From positions 1,629,423 through 1,693,422 of the forward strand of contig NC_014253.1 in assembly GCF_000196655.1 (NCBI RefSeq): DNA of 64,000 bases, in the 5' to 3' direction. This document shows positions 45,085 through 53,818 of this stretch, piece after piece. The position numbers and the translations under genes are program-made. Source of the stretch: Methanohalobium evestigatum Z-7303 (GTDB lineage: Archaea; Halobacteriota; Methanosarcinia; Methanosarcinales; Methanosarcinaceae). Under the pieces are notes generated by a model. That model was not told where the DNA came from. It searched no databases and was given only the letters and a program-made list of their open reading frames with translations. Each line of letters begins with the position of its first letter. Position 1 is the first letter of the stretch.

Positions 45085-45136
45085 CTTCCTGTTTCATCCT
45101 TTTCCCTTATGGGAACAAGTCCACAGGCTCTACCCC

Positions 45137-46264
45137 TCATCCCGAAGGTGAATTGATGCCTATTAGATTCTGTCTATCCAACGCGAATTTTTTAATGTTA
45201 ACTGATGCGTTGATGTCCCTATCATGTATCGTTTTACAGTCAGGACATTCCCATTCTCTGTCTTTAAGTTCTAAATCCTGATGATGATATCCACATACAT
45301 GACAGATTTTGCTTGATGGGTCGAATCGTTCTATCTTGATAATATTTTTACCGTACCATTCTGCTTTATACTCTAATTTCTGAACAAAACTACTCCATGA
45401 AGCATCGGTTATATGCTGTGCCAGATTATGATTTTTCAGCAGTCCTTTTACATTCAAACATTCCAGTGCTACAGCTTGGTTCTCGCTTATCAACCTGGAA
45501 CTTAATTTATGCTGGAAATCTTCTCTCTGATTAGCAATTTTCTCATGATATTTTGCTATCTGATGTTTCAGTTTCCTGTAATTGTTAGAACCCTTCTTTT
45601 TTCTGCTGAGCCTTTTCTGTAATACCTTCAATCTTTCAATTGAATTTTTCAGGTATCTTGGATTATCGATTTTTTCACCATCGGATGTTACAGCGAAATC
45701 CTTGATTCCTACATCGACTCCTATAGTATTAACTTCGTAGAATGTCTGTTTTTGTGGTAATTGTTTGTCGTCATCGACTAAAATACTGATATAATATTTT
45801 CCTGTCGGTGTTCTTGTTATAGTTGCAGTCCTTTGTTTACCATCAAAACTTCTATGAAGCCTGGTTTTTATCCAGCCGATTTTAGGTATGTATACTTTAT
45901 TATTACCAAAATCGACTTTATAATACTGAGGAACAGAAAACGATTGTACTGGGTTTTTCTTGGATTTAAACTTTGGAAAACCTGATTTTTCTTTGAAAAA
46001 TTTGGTAAAAGCATTTTCCAGGTTAAGAGTAGCTCCCTGTAATGATTGTGAGTTAATCTCTTTCAACCATTCATAGTCATCTTTTAATGCCCTTATCTGT
46101 TTGTTCAATTCAAATCTTGATATTGCTTTACCATCCTGCTCATAAGATTTGATTTTGTTCTCCAATGCCCAGTTGTATATGAACCTACTAGCTCCTATAT
46201 GTTTTGTAATTAACTCCTGTTGAGTTTGATTTGGATACATACGATACTTGTAGGCTTTTAACAT
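45137..46264 (-). CDS. tnpB: RNA-guided transposon endonuclease TnpB (zinc-ribbon type)
   Basis: A 375-residue full-length TnpB. N-terminal helix-turn region MLKAYKYRMYPNQTQQELI, then ASRFIYNWALENK and SFSVPQYYKVDF. RuvC motifs are GVDVGIKDFAVT (Asp), AVALECLNVKG (Glu) and HDRDINASVNI (Asp). A zinc ribbon (CHVCGYHH...WECPDCKTIHD) lies before the last motif. All key residues are present. Downstream of its stop is the right-end hairpin and then the 3' end of tsr3 in antisense. Confidence 0.94.
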   Translation of the reverse strand: MLKAYKYRMYPNQTQQELITKHIGASRFIYNWALENKIKSYEQDGKAISRFELNKQIRALKDDYEWLKEINSQSLQGATLNLENAFTKFFKEKSGFPKFKSKKNPVQSFSVPQYYKVDFGNNKVYIPKIGWIKTRLHRSFDGKQRTATITRTPTGKYYISILVDDDKQLPQKQTFYEVNTIGVDVGIKDFAVTSDGEKIDNPRYLKNSIERLKVLQKRLSRKKKGSNNYRKLKHQIAKYHEKIANQREDFQHKLSSRLISENQAVALECLNVKGLLKNHNLAQHITDASWSSFVQKLEYKAEWYGKNIIKIERFDPSSKICHVCGYHHQDLELKDREWECPDCKTIHDRDINASVNIKKFALDRQNLIGINSPSG

Positions 46265-46349
46265 ATTTCAGTAATTATCATTTGTCATTATTTATATGTT
46301 AAGTTATATATTGGACGGTATTCAGCCCTGATGCTGAAGACATCAGGGT

Positions 46350-46639
46350 TTTCTACCTTCCATTATTATAAAGATTGGCTCGATTACCAGTACGAAATAG
46401 GACTGCGTCATCACAGAACCAAAAAGAATGAAACAGATAATGTAGATTCGGTTCCAAATATCAATTACAAATACCTAAGCGCCTTTATATATCCCATAAC
46501 TTCCACAATCAAACCGTTCCTTGGAAAGAAAGGTCACAATCAGGAAGAAGTTAACAAAATGTATAATGCGTGGTTTAAAGCGGTTGTTCTTACTGTTACG
46601 TTATGGAGTTATCCATACGTAATGGAAAATGATTTTTAA
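46350..46639 (+). pseudogene. Orphan C-terminal fragment of an unknown protein
   Basis: The frame runs out of the left end of TnpB element 4 and continues as YYKDWLDYQYEIGLRHHRTK, then NYKYLSAFIYPITSTIKPFLG and NAWFKAVVLTVTLWSYPYV, ending at 46639. There is no promoter or start of its own and no N-terminal half on the other side of the element. It therefore looks like a truncated gene. I do not recognise the family. Its codon use is ordinary for the region. Confidence 0.45.
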
Positions 46640-46642
46640 AGA

Positions 46643-46677
46643 AAAAGGGTCTGATGGCTTCAGACCATACCTTTTTA
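46643..46677. terminator. Bidirectional terminator
   Basis: GGTCTGA (46648-46654) pairs with TCAGACC (46660-46666), flanked by an A5 run and a T5 run. It separates the fragment from the convergent DPS-like gene. Confidence 0.65.
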
Positions 46678-46678
46678 A

Positions 46679-47233
46679 TTATTCATGGAATTTGGATACA
46701 TATGGTGAGTTTTTACCTGCAGGACGTCTAAAGTGTCCTGATGGACCTTCACCAAGGAATTCCGCAAACCATGCCTCGTGCTGTACTTCCTCGTGAAGGA
46801 TAGCAAGCGCCAAGTCATAGGTTCGGTGGTCTTTACCAGCTGTCATATTGCATATATGAGTATACTGGCGTACTGCACATCTTTCAGCTTCTACCAGCAC
46901 TTTAAGTATTTCCTGTACGTCATTTGGGTTTTCAGGAAGATATGCAGGTGGACACCCTGATATATCATGGAACTCTTTCATGTCATTTGGTATTTCACCA
47001 CCAAGTTCATAAATCCTTGGAAGCAGGGCTTCAAAGTGGTTTCTGTCCTCTATACGTGCATCCTCAGCAATCTCTTTTATACCTTCACCATCCAGTCCAA
47101 TTAAATTAAACCTTAATAGTGTATAATAGTAGAATGTTGTAAATTCTGCTGCTGCATTTTTAACAAGTAAATCAACTAATTTATCAACATCTACTCCCGC
47201 TTTTTCAACTACTTCTCTAGCTACTTTTGCCAT
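46679..47233 (-). CDS. DPS-like (DPSL) ferritin-family protein
   Basis: A 184-residue four-helix-bundle protein of the DPS-like class. Ferroxidase-type residues are in [42 protein letters not shown] and [15 protein letters not shown]. Cysteines in SGCPPAYLP and [12 protein letters not shown] match the thioferritin pair near the metal site. It should use peroxide to oxidise and store iron and protect DNA, in a dodecameric cage. ATG 47233 has GGGGG upstream. Confidence 0.92.
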   Translation of the reverse strand: MAKVAREVVEKAGVDVDKLVDLLVKNAAAEFTTFYYYTLLRFNLIGLDGEGIKEIAEDARIEDRNHFEALLPRIYELGGEIPNDMKEFHDISGCPPAYLPENPNDVQEILKVLVEAERCAVRQYTHICNMTAGKDHRTYDLALAILHEEVQHEAWFAEFLGEGPSGHFRRPAGKNSPYVSKFHE

Positions 47234-47435
47234 TTATTATATCCCCCTTATATACATGTATTAACCAAACAGAAAGAAACTATCTTTCTGTAAAAAGGGC
47301 CGTAAAGGGAATCTGAACTTGATACATATTAAATGATTATCCAGAACCCCACAACTACATCTGTTTTTTATGAATCAAATCCATATATAATTTTTCCTGA
47401 TAAATCATTATAATTAAGAAAATATAATCAAAGAG

Positions 47436-48257
47436 TCAGCCAAACGCTACATCCAAAACCATCATCAGTGAAAATCCTACCATAGAACCCATTGTTGCAA
47501 GTGGTGCGTTTCCTCCTCTCTGAGATTCGGGAATCATTTCTTCTACAACTACAAAAATCATAGCACCTGCTGCAAATGCGAGTGCGTAGGGCAGTAGTGG
47601 ACGAACCAAAATCACAAGAGCTGCACCCACTACACTGGCTACAGGTTCCACTATAGCTGATGATTGTCCATAGAGAAAACTTTTGAAACTGGACATCCCG
47701 TCTCTTCTGAGCGGAACTGAAACCACTGTCCCTTCAGGAAGATTCTGGATGCCTATACCTATGGTCAAAGCCATTGCTCCCGATAATGTAGCATAGGGGT
47801 ATCCTCCTCCTGCTACCGCACCAAACGCAACACCTATTGCAAGTCCTTCGGGTATATTATGAAGAGTTACAGCAAGTACCAGCAAAGTACTGCGTTTCCA
47901 TGGTGTTTTTATTCCTTCACTTGCATTACTTGGTCTACCATATTGAAGATGGGGTAATAGTTTATCTATACCACGCAAAAAAACCCCACCAAGCAGAAAA
48001 CCTACCAGAGCCGGAAACCAAGGCAGCTGACCATTTTGCAGTGACATTTCTATAGAAGGTGCAAGTAATGACCAGTAACTGGCGGCAATCATTACACCTG
48101 CCGCAAAACCCAGCATTACATCCATTATCAATCTATCAACATCCCTAATAATGAATACCGCAGATGCACCGGTAAGAGTCATCATCCATGTAAAAACCCC
48201 TGCAAATAGCGCCTGTAAAACCGGATGCATATCCTGTAACAAAGATAGGTCTACCAA
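47436..48257 (-). CDS. ZIP-family metal transporter
   Basis: A 273-residue membrane protein with eight helices. The metal path motifs are TLHNIPEGLAIGVAFG and IGIQNLPEGTVVSVPL, with a short cytoplasmic loop between helices 3 and 4. It is likely to import Zn2+ or another divalent metal. It lies upstream of the DPS-like gene on the same strand but about 200 bases away. The start is ATG 48257. Confidence 0.92.
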   Translation of the reverse strand: MVDLSLLQDMHPVLQALFAGVFTWMMTLTGASAVFIIRDVDRLIMDVMLGFAAGVMIAASYWSLLAPSIEMSLQNGQLPWFPALVGFLLGGVFLRGIDKLLPHLQYGRPSNASEGIKTPWKRSTLLVLAVTLHNIPEGLAIGVAFGAVAGGGYPYATLSGAMALTIGIGIQNLPEGTVVSVPLRRDGMSSFKSFLYGQSSAIVEPVASVVGAALVILVRPLLPYALAFAAGAMIFVVVEEMIPESQRGGNAPLATMGSMVGFSLMMVLDVAFG

Positions 48258-48434
48258 TAGACATATTCCCCCTTTCCTATACCCATAATTGAAAGAAATT
48301 AAGTATGTTATAAAACTTATTAGGATTTAAGATTCTGGTCAATTCCAAAGACAACCTCTATTCTTAAATAGAATATGCTACAAATATACCAATCTCAAAA
48401 TTATTGTTATTCTGTAAATAAAATAATCCGATAG

Positions 48435-48605
48435 TTTATATACACTGATTAGCAGTTTTCTTCTATAAATTAGTCTATAGAAAAAGTAATCGATAATTCT
48501 CAGCATATCGTTTTGGTAGTTAACCATTTAAAAATGAGATTACTTTCACACTGCTTGGCTCTTGTTTAAATATCAGGATGTCATATTGGAGTATTGGTGA
48601 TAGAA
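48435..48605 (+). promoter_or_regulatory. Promoter and structured leader of the 28-codon gene
   Basis: TTTATATA (48435-48442) predicts initiation near 48461-48467. From there: hairpin TTCTATA (48461-48467) / TATAGAA (48476-48482). Then AAAGTAATC (48483-48491) pairs with GATTACTTT (48538-48546), enclosing CGATA/TATCG (48491-48510) and TGGT/ACCA (48514-48526). This is a three-way-junction shape. A second TTTAAATA box lies at about 48568. The gap 48258-48605 holds no other gene. Confidence 0.5.
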
Positions 48606-48692
48606 ATGGACGAATATTTCGAGGATTTGTTCCAGAGAGCCAAGTATTACGAGCAGTTTGAAGACATCGACAGGAAACTGTATCTGAAATAA
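48606..48692 (+). CDS. Putative 28-residue small protein
   Basis: An ORF of 28 codons rich in Asp, Glu, Tyr and Phe (MDEYFEDLFQRAKYYEQF...), which would form one amphipathic acidic helix. GGTGAT lies just upstream of ATG 48606. Codon choice (GAC, TTC, GAG, ATC, CTG) is richer in G/C than nearby intergenic DNA. A promoter with structured leader precedes it and a GAGGCTGG/CCAGCCTC terminator follows. It stands as its own unit. The function is unknown. Confidence 0.6.
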   Translation: MDEYFEDLFQRAKYYEQFEDIDRKLYLK

Positions 48693-48701
48693 TAATAGAA
48701 G

Positions 48702-48757
48702 AGGCTGGCTACCTAAACATTCATCCCCTCTCTTTCTTTTTACCAGCCTCTTTTTTT
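48702..48757 (+). terminator. Terminator after the 28-codon gene
   Basis: GAGGCTGG pairs with CCAGCCTC around a loop of about 33 bases, followed by a T7 run. Confidence 0.7.
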
Positions 48758-48945
48758 ATATTAACTGTTCTCTGTTTCTTGCATTAAGGTTTTTTTCTGC
48801 TATATAAATTTCTATATTTACCTTTAGCCTGTTACTTCCAATTATGTAACAACTATGTCACAACAAATTTAACATCATCTTTATTGTTTAGATGAAACAG
48901 AAAATAAAACTACATATAATTTCATTAATCAAGAGGCTGGATAAA

Positions 48946-49683
48946 GTGAATGCAATTGAAGTTGACTCTCTAACAAAGCAATATAAAAAATTTACAGTAG
49001 TTGATGATATTACATTCAATGTCAATGAAGGAGAAATTTTTGCATTTCTGGGACCTAATGGAGCCGGTAAAACAACCTCACTAAAAATCCTAACAACCAT
49101 ACTCCAGCCTACATCAGGAAATATCAAAGTAAACGGATACGATGTTCTGCACAAGAAAAATGATGTAAGAAAATCTATAGGTGTTATATTCCAGAGTAAC
49201 AGTCTTGATGAAAAATTGACTGCATATGAAAATATGGAATATCATGCAGTGCTTTACAAAGTTCCCAAGAAAGAAATTAAAGGACGGGTGAACAAACTAC
49301 TTGAAAATGTTGAACTTCTGGATAGAAAAGATGATCTTATCAAAACCTTTTCTGGCGGGATGAAGCGCAGAATCGAAATTGCAAGAGGGCTTATCCACAC
49401 CCCACAGGTGCTCTTCCTTGATGAGCCCACAATTGGACTGGATGCACATACAAGAGCATTTTTGTGGGAATATATAAGAAACTTAAAAGATAATAACAAC
49501 CTTACCGTATTTCTAACAACACATAATCTGGACGAGGCTGAAAAAATAGCCGACCGAATAGCCATAATAGACAAAGGTAAGATACAGACGATTGGAACTT
49601 TTGAACAGATTAAAGAGATGACAGGGGTTGATACCCTGGAACAGGCGTTCTTAAAACTTACAGGACATGAGATCCGGCGTTAA
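48946..49683 (+). CDS. ABC transporter ATP-binding protein (drug/lipid exporter type)
   Basis: The ATPase of an ABC-2 exporter, about 245 residues. Walker A is FLGPNGAGKTTSLKIL, the Q-loop is GVIFQSNSLDEKLTAYENM, the signature is FSGGMKRRIEIARG, Walker B is VLFLDEPTIGLD and the H-loop is FLTTHNLDEAEK. The frame opens at ATG 48892, but GTG 48946 (VNAIEVDSLTKQYKKF), preceded by AAGAGGCTGG, gives the family N-terminus. It is paired with the permease 30 bases downstream. The DrrA/NatA-like group exports drugs, lipids or Na+; the substrate is unknown. Confidence 0.9.
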   Translation: MNAIEVDSLTKQYKKFTVVDDITFNVNEGEIFAFLGPNGAGKTTSLKILTTILQPTSGNIKVNGYDVLHKKNDVRKSIGVIFQSNSLDEKLTAYENMEYHAVLYKVPKKEIKGRVNKLLENVELLDRKDDLIKTFSGGMKRRIEIARGLIHTPQVLFLDEPTIGLDAHTRAFLWEYIRNLKDNNNLTVFLTTHNLDEAEKIADRIAIIDKGKIQTIGTFEQIKEMTGVDTLEQAFLKLTGHEIRR

Positions 49684-49713
49684 ATATATTTTACAGATTT
49701 TATAGGTATAAAA

Positions 49714-50463
49714 ATGCTTGGCCCAATACGCATCATGTGGATGAGACAAATAAAAGAGTACTGGAGATCAAAACCAAGGCTTATAGCTTCAATTGCCCAA
49801 CCAACAATATTCCTTATGGCTCTTGGGTTTGGACTTGGACCAGTATTCCAACAAGCAGGTGGAGGGGATTATGTCCAATTTCTTACACCGGGAATACTGG
49901 GTATGGCACTTTTGTTTGGGTCAGTGTTTAACGGGGTCTCTATATTATGGGACAAACAATTTGGTTTTTTAAAAGAAAGTCTTGTTGCACCCGTCCCCCG
50001 TATATCTTTATTAATCGGGCATTCCATAGGAGGAGCTACTACTGCAGTGTTCCAGGGTGTCGTGCTACTACCTGTAAGTTATTTTATAGGATTCAGGTTA
50101 GATAGTCTGTTATTTATACCATTGATAATACTGTTTATGTTTTTAATCTCATTTTTATTTTCACTGCTTGGAATATCAATGGGCGCTAAACTGGATGACC
50201 CTGAAGCTTTTCCATTGATAATCAACCTTGTGATAATACCAATATTCTTCCTGTCTGGTGCACTCTTTCCGATAAATAACCTCCCCGATGTTGTCACTAC
50301 ACTGGCAAAACTCAATCCATTATCCTACGGTGTCGATGGATTAAGAGGTTCCATGACAGGTAGCTCTGATTTTGGAATAGTTACTGATATAGGTATTTTA
50401 CTGATAGTTACGTTTATACTTCTGGTTATAAGCAATTACCTTTTCGAAAAATTAGAAACCTGA
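49714..50463 (+). CDS. ABC-2 type transporter permease
   Basis: A 249-residue membrane protein with six helices. IRIMWMRQIKEYWRSKPRLI is the typical N-terminal cytoplasmic segment, followed by FLTPGILGMALLFGSVFNGV and the ABC-2 signature near FPLIINLVIIPIFFLSGALFP with PINNLPDVV and LNPLSYGVDGLRG. It forms an exporter with the preceding ATPase. No regulator or substrate gene adjoins. Confidence 0.9.
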   Translation: MLGPIRIMWMRQIKEYWRSKPRLIASIAQPTIFLMALGFGLGPVFQQAGGGDYVQFLTPGILGMALLFGSVFNGVSILWDKQFGFLKESLVAPVPRISLLIGHSIGGATTAVFQGVVLLPVSYFIGFRLDSLLFIPLIILFMFLISFLFSLLGISMGAKLDDPEAFPLIINLVIIPIFFLSGALFPINNLPDVVTTLAKLNPLSYGVDGLRGSMTGSSDFGIVTDIGILLIVTFILLVISNYLFEKLET

Positions 50464-50726
50464 ACCATAAGAATGTTTAATGATGCAATAATTAATAGTA
50501 AAAAACACCAGCCAAAAATTGGATGGTTACTTATTTTTTTGTAAATGAAAATATATTATTAAATAATTCCAATTTACATCAAAATCTAAATTGGGTTTTA
50601 ATTTATAGAATGTAAAAACTGAATTTGTATAAACTAAAAAACGTACCAAATTTTAATTGAACCGGATTTTTATCCCATGTTTAATCAGCAAAAAATATAT
50701 TCCATGTCGTTGTTGTGGATAAACGG

Positions 50727-51653
50727 ATGAGATTCAAAGACCTTGACATAATCTCAATGAAAGACTTCTCAAGGGATATGATAGACCATATCCTTGATAC
50801 TGCAGAAAAACTTGAACCCATCGCAAAAAATGAAGAAAAATCCGACATTCTGAATGGAAAAATTCTGGCAGTCCTCTTTTTTGAACCCAGTACAAGAACA
50901 AGGATGTCCTTTGAAACCGCCATAAAAAGGCTTAACGGTGATGTATTAAGCCTTGGTGCTGTTGATGCAAGCTCAATTACAAAAGGAGAAAATCTTGCAG
51001 ATACTATACGTGTGATAGAGGGATATGCTGACGGAATAGTACTGAGACATCCTAAAGAAGGTTCTGCAAAAATGGCGGCTGAAATGACCACTATACCGGT
51101 CATAAATGCAGGTGATGGTGCGGGACATCACCCCACCCAGACATTTCTTGATTTATATACCATGCGAAGAGAGAGCCGGCTGGATGGAGTCAAAATAGCT
51201 ATTGCAGGAGACCTAAAATATGGACGCACTGTCCATTCCCTCTGTTATGCATTATCTCATTACAACGCCGAAATAACACTGGTATCTCCAAAAGATCTCA
51301 GAATGCCCCGTGAAATAATAAGAGATCTCAAAAACCGAGGTATAGAAGTAAAGCAGACTGATTCTATGGAAGATGCTATACAGGATGTGGATGTCCTCTA
51401 TGTGACAAGAATACAAAAGGAGCGCTTCCCTGACCCTGCAGAATATCAGAGAGTATCAACCAGTTTACAGGTTACAAATGAACTCCTTAAGAATGCAAAT
51501 CCCGACTTAAAAATCATGCATCCACTTCCCAGAGTAAATGAAATTGATTCTGGTGTGGACTTTACATCTCACGCATGTTATTTCAAACAATCATTTTACG
51601 GAGTTCCTGTCAGGATGGCGTTACTGTCGCTTATAATGGGGTGTGTAGAATGA
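50727..51653 (+). CDS. pyrB: Aspartate carbamoyltransferase catalytic subunit PyrB
   Basis: The first committed step of pyrimidine synthesis: carbamoyl phosphate plus aspartate gives carbamoyl-aspartate. About 308 residues. PSTRTRMSFETAIKRL binds carbamoyl phosphate, RHPKEGSAKMAAE follows, then HHPTQTFLDLYTM and HPLPRVNEI complete the active site. The frame opens at GTG 50715; ATG 50727 gives MRFKDLDIISMKDF. Its stop overlaps the pyrI start (ATGA), coupling translation of the two subunits. Confidence 0.95.
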   Translation: MRFKDLDIISMKDFSRDMIDHILDTAEKLEPIAKNEEKSDILNGKILAVLFFEPSTRTRMSFETAIKRLNGDVLSLGAVDASSITKGENLADTIRVIEGYADGIVLRHPKEGSAKMAAEMTTIPVINAGDGAGHHPTQTFLDLYTMRRESRLDGVKIAIAGDLKYGRTVHSLCYALSHYNAEITLVSPKDLRMPREIIRDLKNRGIEVKQTDSMEDAIQDVDVLYVTRIQKERFPDPAEYQRVSTSLQVTNELLKNANPDLKIMHPLPRVNEIDSGVDFTSHACYFKQSFYGVPVRMALLSLIMGCVE

Positions 51654-52132
51654 CTATCGAAAACTCTAATGAGAAACATGAAATCAGAGTTCAGCCTATT
51701 GAAAACGGTACTGTTATAGACCATATAACTGCAGGTCAGGCGTTAAATGTTCTCAAAATAATCGGGAAACCCGGCACATCTGAAGGAATCATGAGTGTGC
51801 TCATAAATGCACCGAGTTCACACGGAAAAAAAGATGTTATAAAAATTGAAGGTCGCGAAATTAATGCACAGGAATTTGATAAAATAGCATTAATTGCACC
51901 AAATGCCACCATCAATATCATACGCAATTTCAAAGTAGCAAGTAAAAAACAGGTCCAGATACCAGAACATATCGAGGGTGTAGTAAAGTGTGTAAACCCT
52001 AATTGTATCACAAACAGTAATGAACCCATCAAATCAAATTTTACCGTAAACAACGAAAACAGGAATGTTTTTCTCAGATGTGATTACTGTGAAAGAATCA
52101 TATCTGAAAACATTGCGGATAACCTGATTTAA
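51650..52132 (+). CDS. pyrI: Aspartate carbamoyltransferase regulatory subunit PyrI
   Basis: About 160 residues. The N-terminal allosteric domain (VQPIENGTVIDHITAGQALN) binds nucleotides. The C-terminal zinc domain has VKCVNPNCITN and LRCDYCERI. The ATG overlaps the pyrB stop. It forms the PyrB6-PyrI6 holoenzyme with feedback control by pyrimidine nucleotides. It is convergent with dapB, only 3 bases apart. Confidence 0.95.
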   Translation: MTIENSNEKHEIRVQPIENGTVIDHITAGQALNVLKIIGKPGTSEGIMSVLINAPSSHGKKDVIKIEGREINAQEFDKIALIAPNATINIIRNFKVASKKQVQIPEHIEGVVKCVNPNCITNSNEPIKSNFTVNNENRNVFLRCDYCERIISENIADNLI

Positions 52133-52135
52133 AAA

Positions 52136-52927
52136 TTAAAAACCGAGTACATCTTCCATTGTATAGATTCCGGGTTTTGCTCCTGTAATCCACCGGGCGG
52201 CTTTTATTGCTCCACCTGCAAACGCCTGTCTTGAACCTGCCTGATGTTTAATTTCCATGCGTTCACCTTCTCCTGCAAAAAGAACAGTATGTTCACCCAC
52301 TATATCTCCACCGCGAACAGCATGTATTCCTATTTCATCACCGCGCGGTGCATGTCCCTGACGACCATATACATATTTTTTACCGCCAAGTGTTTCACTT
52401 ATAACATCCGCTGCTTTTAAAGCAGTTCCACTTGGAGCGTCTTTTTTATTATTGTGATGTGCTTCAAGTACCTCAACATCATAATCGGACAAATACCTGG
52501 ACATCTCCTTTATCATCTTAAAAAATACATTTACACCTACTGAATAATTGGGCGCTATGACTGCAGAGTTGTTATTTTTCATGATAAACTGCTCAATGGT
52601 ATTCCTCTGCTCTTCAGTAAAACCTGTGGTACCAATAACCAGATTAACACCATTTTCAGATGCAGCAGTCACATTCTGAACAGTGGCATCAGGAGCTGTA
52701 AAATCAATCATAACATCAGTATTTGTATCAGCAAGTATCTCTCCCATGTTTTCAGGATCTGATATGGGCACACCCACTGTTCCTACTCCTGATAATTCTC
52801 CTGCATCATTCCCGATATTGAATATATCAAAAGCAGCTGATAATTCAAAATCATCAGAATTTACAATATTATCAATTAACATCTTTCCCATACGTCCATA
52901 AGCACCAGACACTGCTGCTTTTATCAT
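52136..52927 (-). CDS. dapB: 4-hydroxy-tetrahydrodipicolinate reductase DapB
   Basis: Lysine/diaminopimelate pathway. N-terminal NAD(P) site AVSGAYGRMGKMLIDNI, IDFTAPDATVQN, IGTTGFTEEQR, the catalytic helix with EAHHNNKKDAPSGTALK, and C-terminal IHAVRGGDIVGEHTVLFAG. 263 residues, normal length. The ATG overlaps the dapA stop by 4 bases (ATGA), so dapA and dapB are coupled. Confidence 0.95.
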   Translation of the reverse strand: MIKAAVSGAYGRMGKMLIDNIVNSDDFELSAAFDIFNIGNDAGELSGVGTVGVPISDPENMGEILADTNTDVMIDFTAPDATVQNVTAASENGVNLVIGTTGFTEEQRNTIEQFIMKNNNSAVIAPNYSVGVNVFFKMIKEMSRYLSDYDVEVLEAHHNNKKDAPSGTALKAADVISETLGGKKYVYGRQGHAPRGDEIGIHAVRGGDIVGEHTVLFAGEGERMEIKHQAGSRQAFAGGAIKAARWITGAKPGIYTMEDVLGF

Positions 52928-53799
52928 TTAAGACACCCCAGAGTTTTGAGAGCATCTGTCAAAATATGCTCGTTATCATTACTAAGCTGTGCAAGTGGTA
53001 AACGAAGGTGCCCACCGGCAAGTCCTACCAGTTCAGCGGCACGTTTAACTGGTATTGGATTGGTTTCTGTAAACATTGCACGTATAACCGGAGCAATCTC
53101 ATAATGAACCTGTCTTGCGGTTTTGATATCATTTTCCCGAGCTGCATTGACAAGTTTTACCATTTTATCAGGTATGATATTGGCAGTAACTGAAATTACC
53201 CCTTCTCCACCTATCGACAGGATTGGAAGTGTTAATGGGTCTTCTCCGGAAATTACAGTAAAATTTTCATCAGCTGTATTTTCAATCATATGTGACATTT
53301 TAGCAAGGTCACCGCATGCGTCTTTAATTGCCACAATGTTGTCCACTTTTGAAAGTTCTTGTATAACTTCCAGAGGCATATCCTGTCCTGTTCGTGATGG
53401 TACATTATACAGTATTATAGGAATATTCACATTTTCTGCTACTGTCTTGAAATGATTTATAAGACCAGCATTATTGGGTTTGTTGTAATATGGCGAAATT
53501 AAAAGCGCTCCATCTGCTCCTGCATCTTCTGCAAATCTTGTAAGTTCCAATGCTTCTGCTGTGTTATTGGAGCCAGTACCAGCAACAACCGGTACATTTG
53601 CACATTCAACTGCTATGTCTATCAGTTCTTTATGCTCTGATGTTGACAGTGTCGCGGATTCACCTGTAGTTCCACAGGCAACTACACCCGACACACCACC
53701 CTTTTCAACATAACTGATATTGTCCTTGAACCCCTGTATATTAACAGAATCATCTTCATTAAAAGGAGTGATAAGAGCCGGCATGACACCTTCAAACAT
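52924..53799 (-). CDS. dapA: 4-hydroxy-tetrahydrodipicolinate synthase DapA
   Basis: It condenses pyruvate and aspartate semialdehyde. About 291 residues from ATG 53799 (MFEGVMPALITPFNEDDS); an upstream extension of the frame runs into the eS17 gene and is rejected. GVVACGTTGESATLS, IILYNVPSRTG and AIKDACGDL (Schiff-base Lys) are the key motifs. The order eS17-dapA-dapB is one also found in other methanogens. Confidence 0.95.
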   Translation of the reverse strand: MFEGVMPALITPFNEDDSVNIQGFKDNISYVEKGGVSGVVACGTTGESATLSTSEHKELIDIAVECANVPVVAGTGSNNTAEALELTRFAEDAGADGALLISPYYNKPNNAGLINHFKTVAENVNIPIILYNVPSRTGQDMPLEVIQELSKVDNIVAIKDACGDLAKMSHMIENTADENFTVISGEDPLTLPILSIGGEGVISVTANIIPDKMVKLVNAARENDIKTARQVHYEIAPVIRAMFTETNPIPVKRAAELVGLAGGHLRLPLAQLSNDNEHILTDALKTLGCLK

Positions 53800-53818
53800 A
53801 GTATCACTACTTAAACCT

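Larger units (their letters stand above)
45054..46372 (-). mobile_element. TnpB-only IS200/IS605 element 4
   Basis: Right end: GTGAACTA, then CCACTTGG-CTAAAGA-CCAAGTGG, then CTTC (45054-45088). Left end: CCCTGATG-CTGAAGA-CATCAGGG (46326-46348), then TTTTCTACCTTCC and TTATTATAAA (to 46372). Both ends match element 3, although the TnpB proteins belong to different subgroups. Confidence 0.82.

Noticed and set aside
48258-48605. SRP RNA or RNase P RNA in the gap before the 28-codon ORF
   Set aside because: Neither the conserved SRP tetraloop/Alu features nor the RNase P core words were found; the region is too short.
51575-51649. 25-codon N-terminal extension of PyrI
   Set aside because: It overlaps the pyrB coding end; ATG 51650 couples the genes and fits family length.
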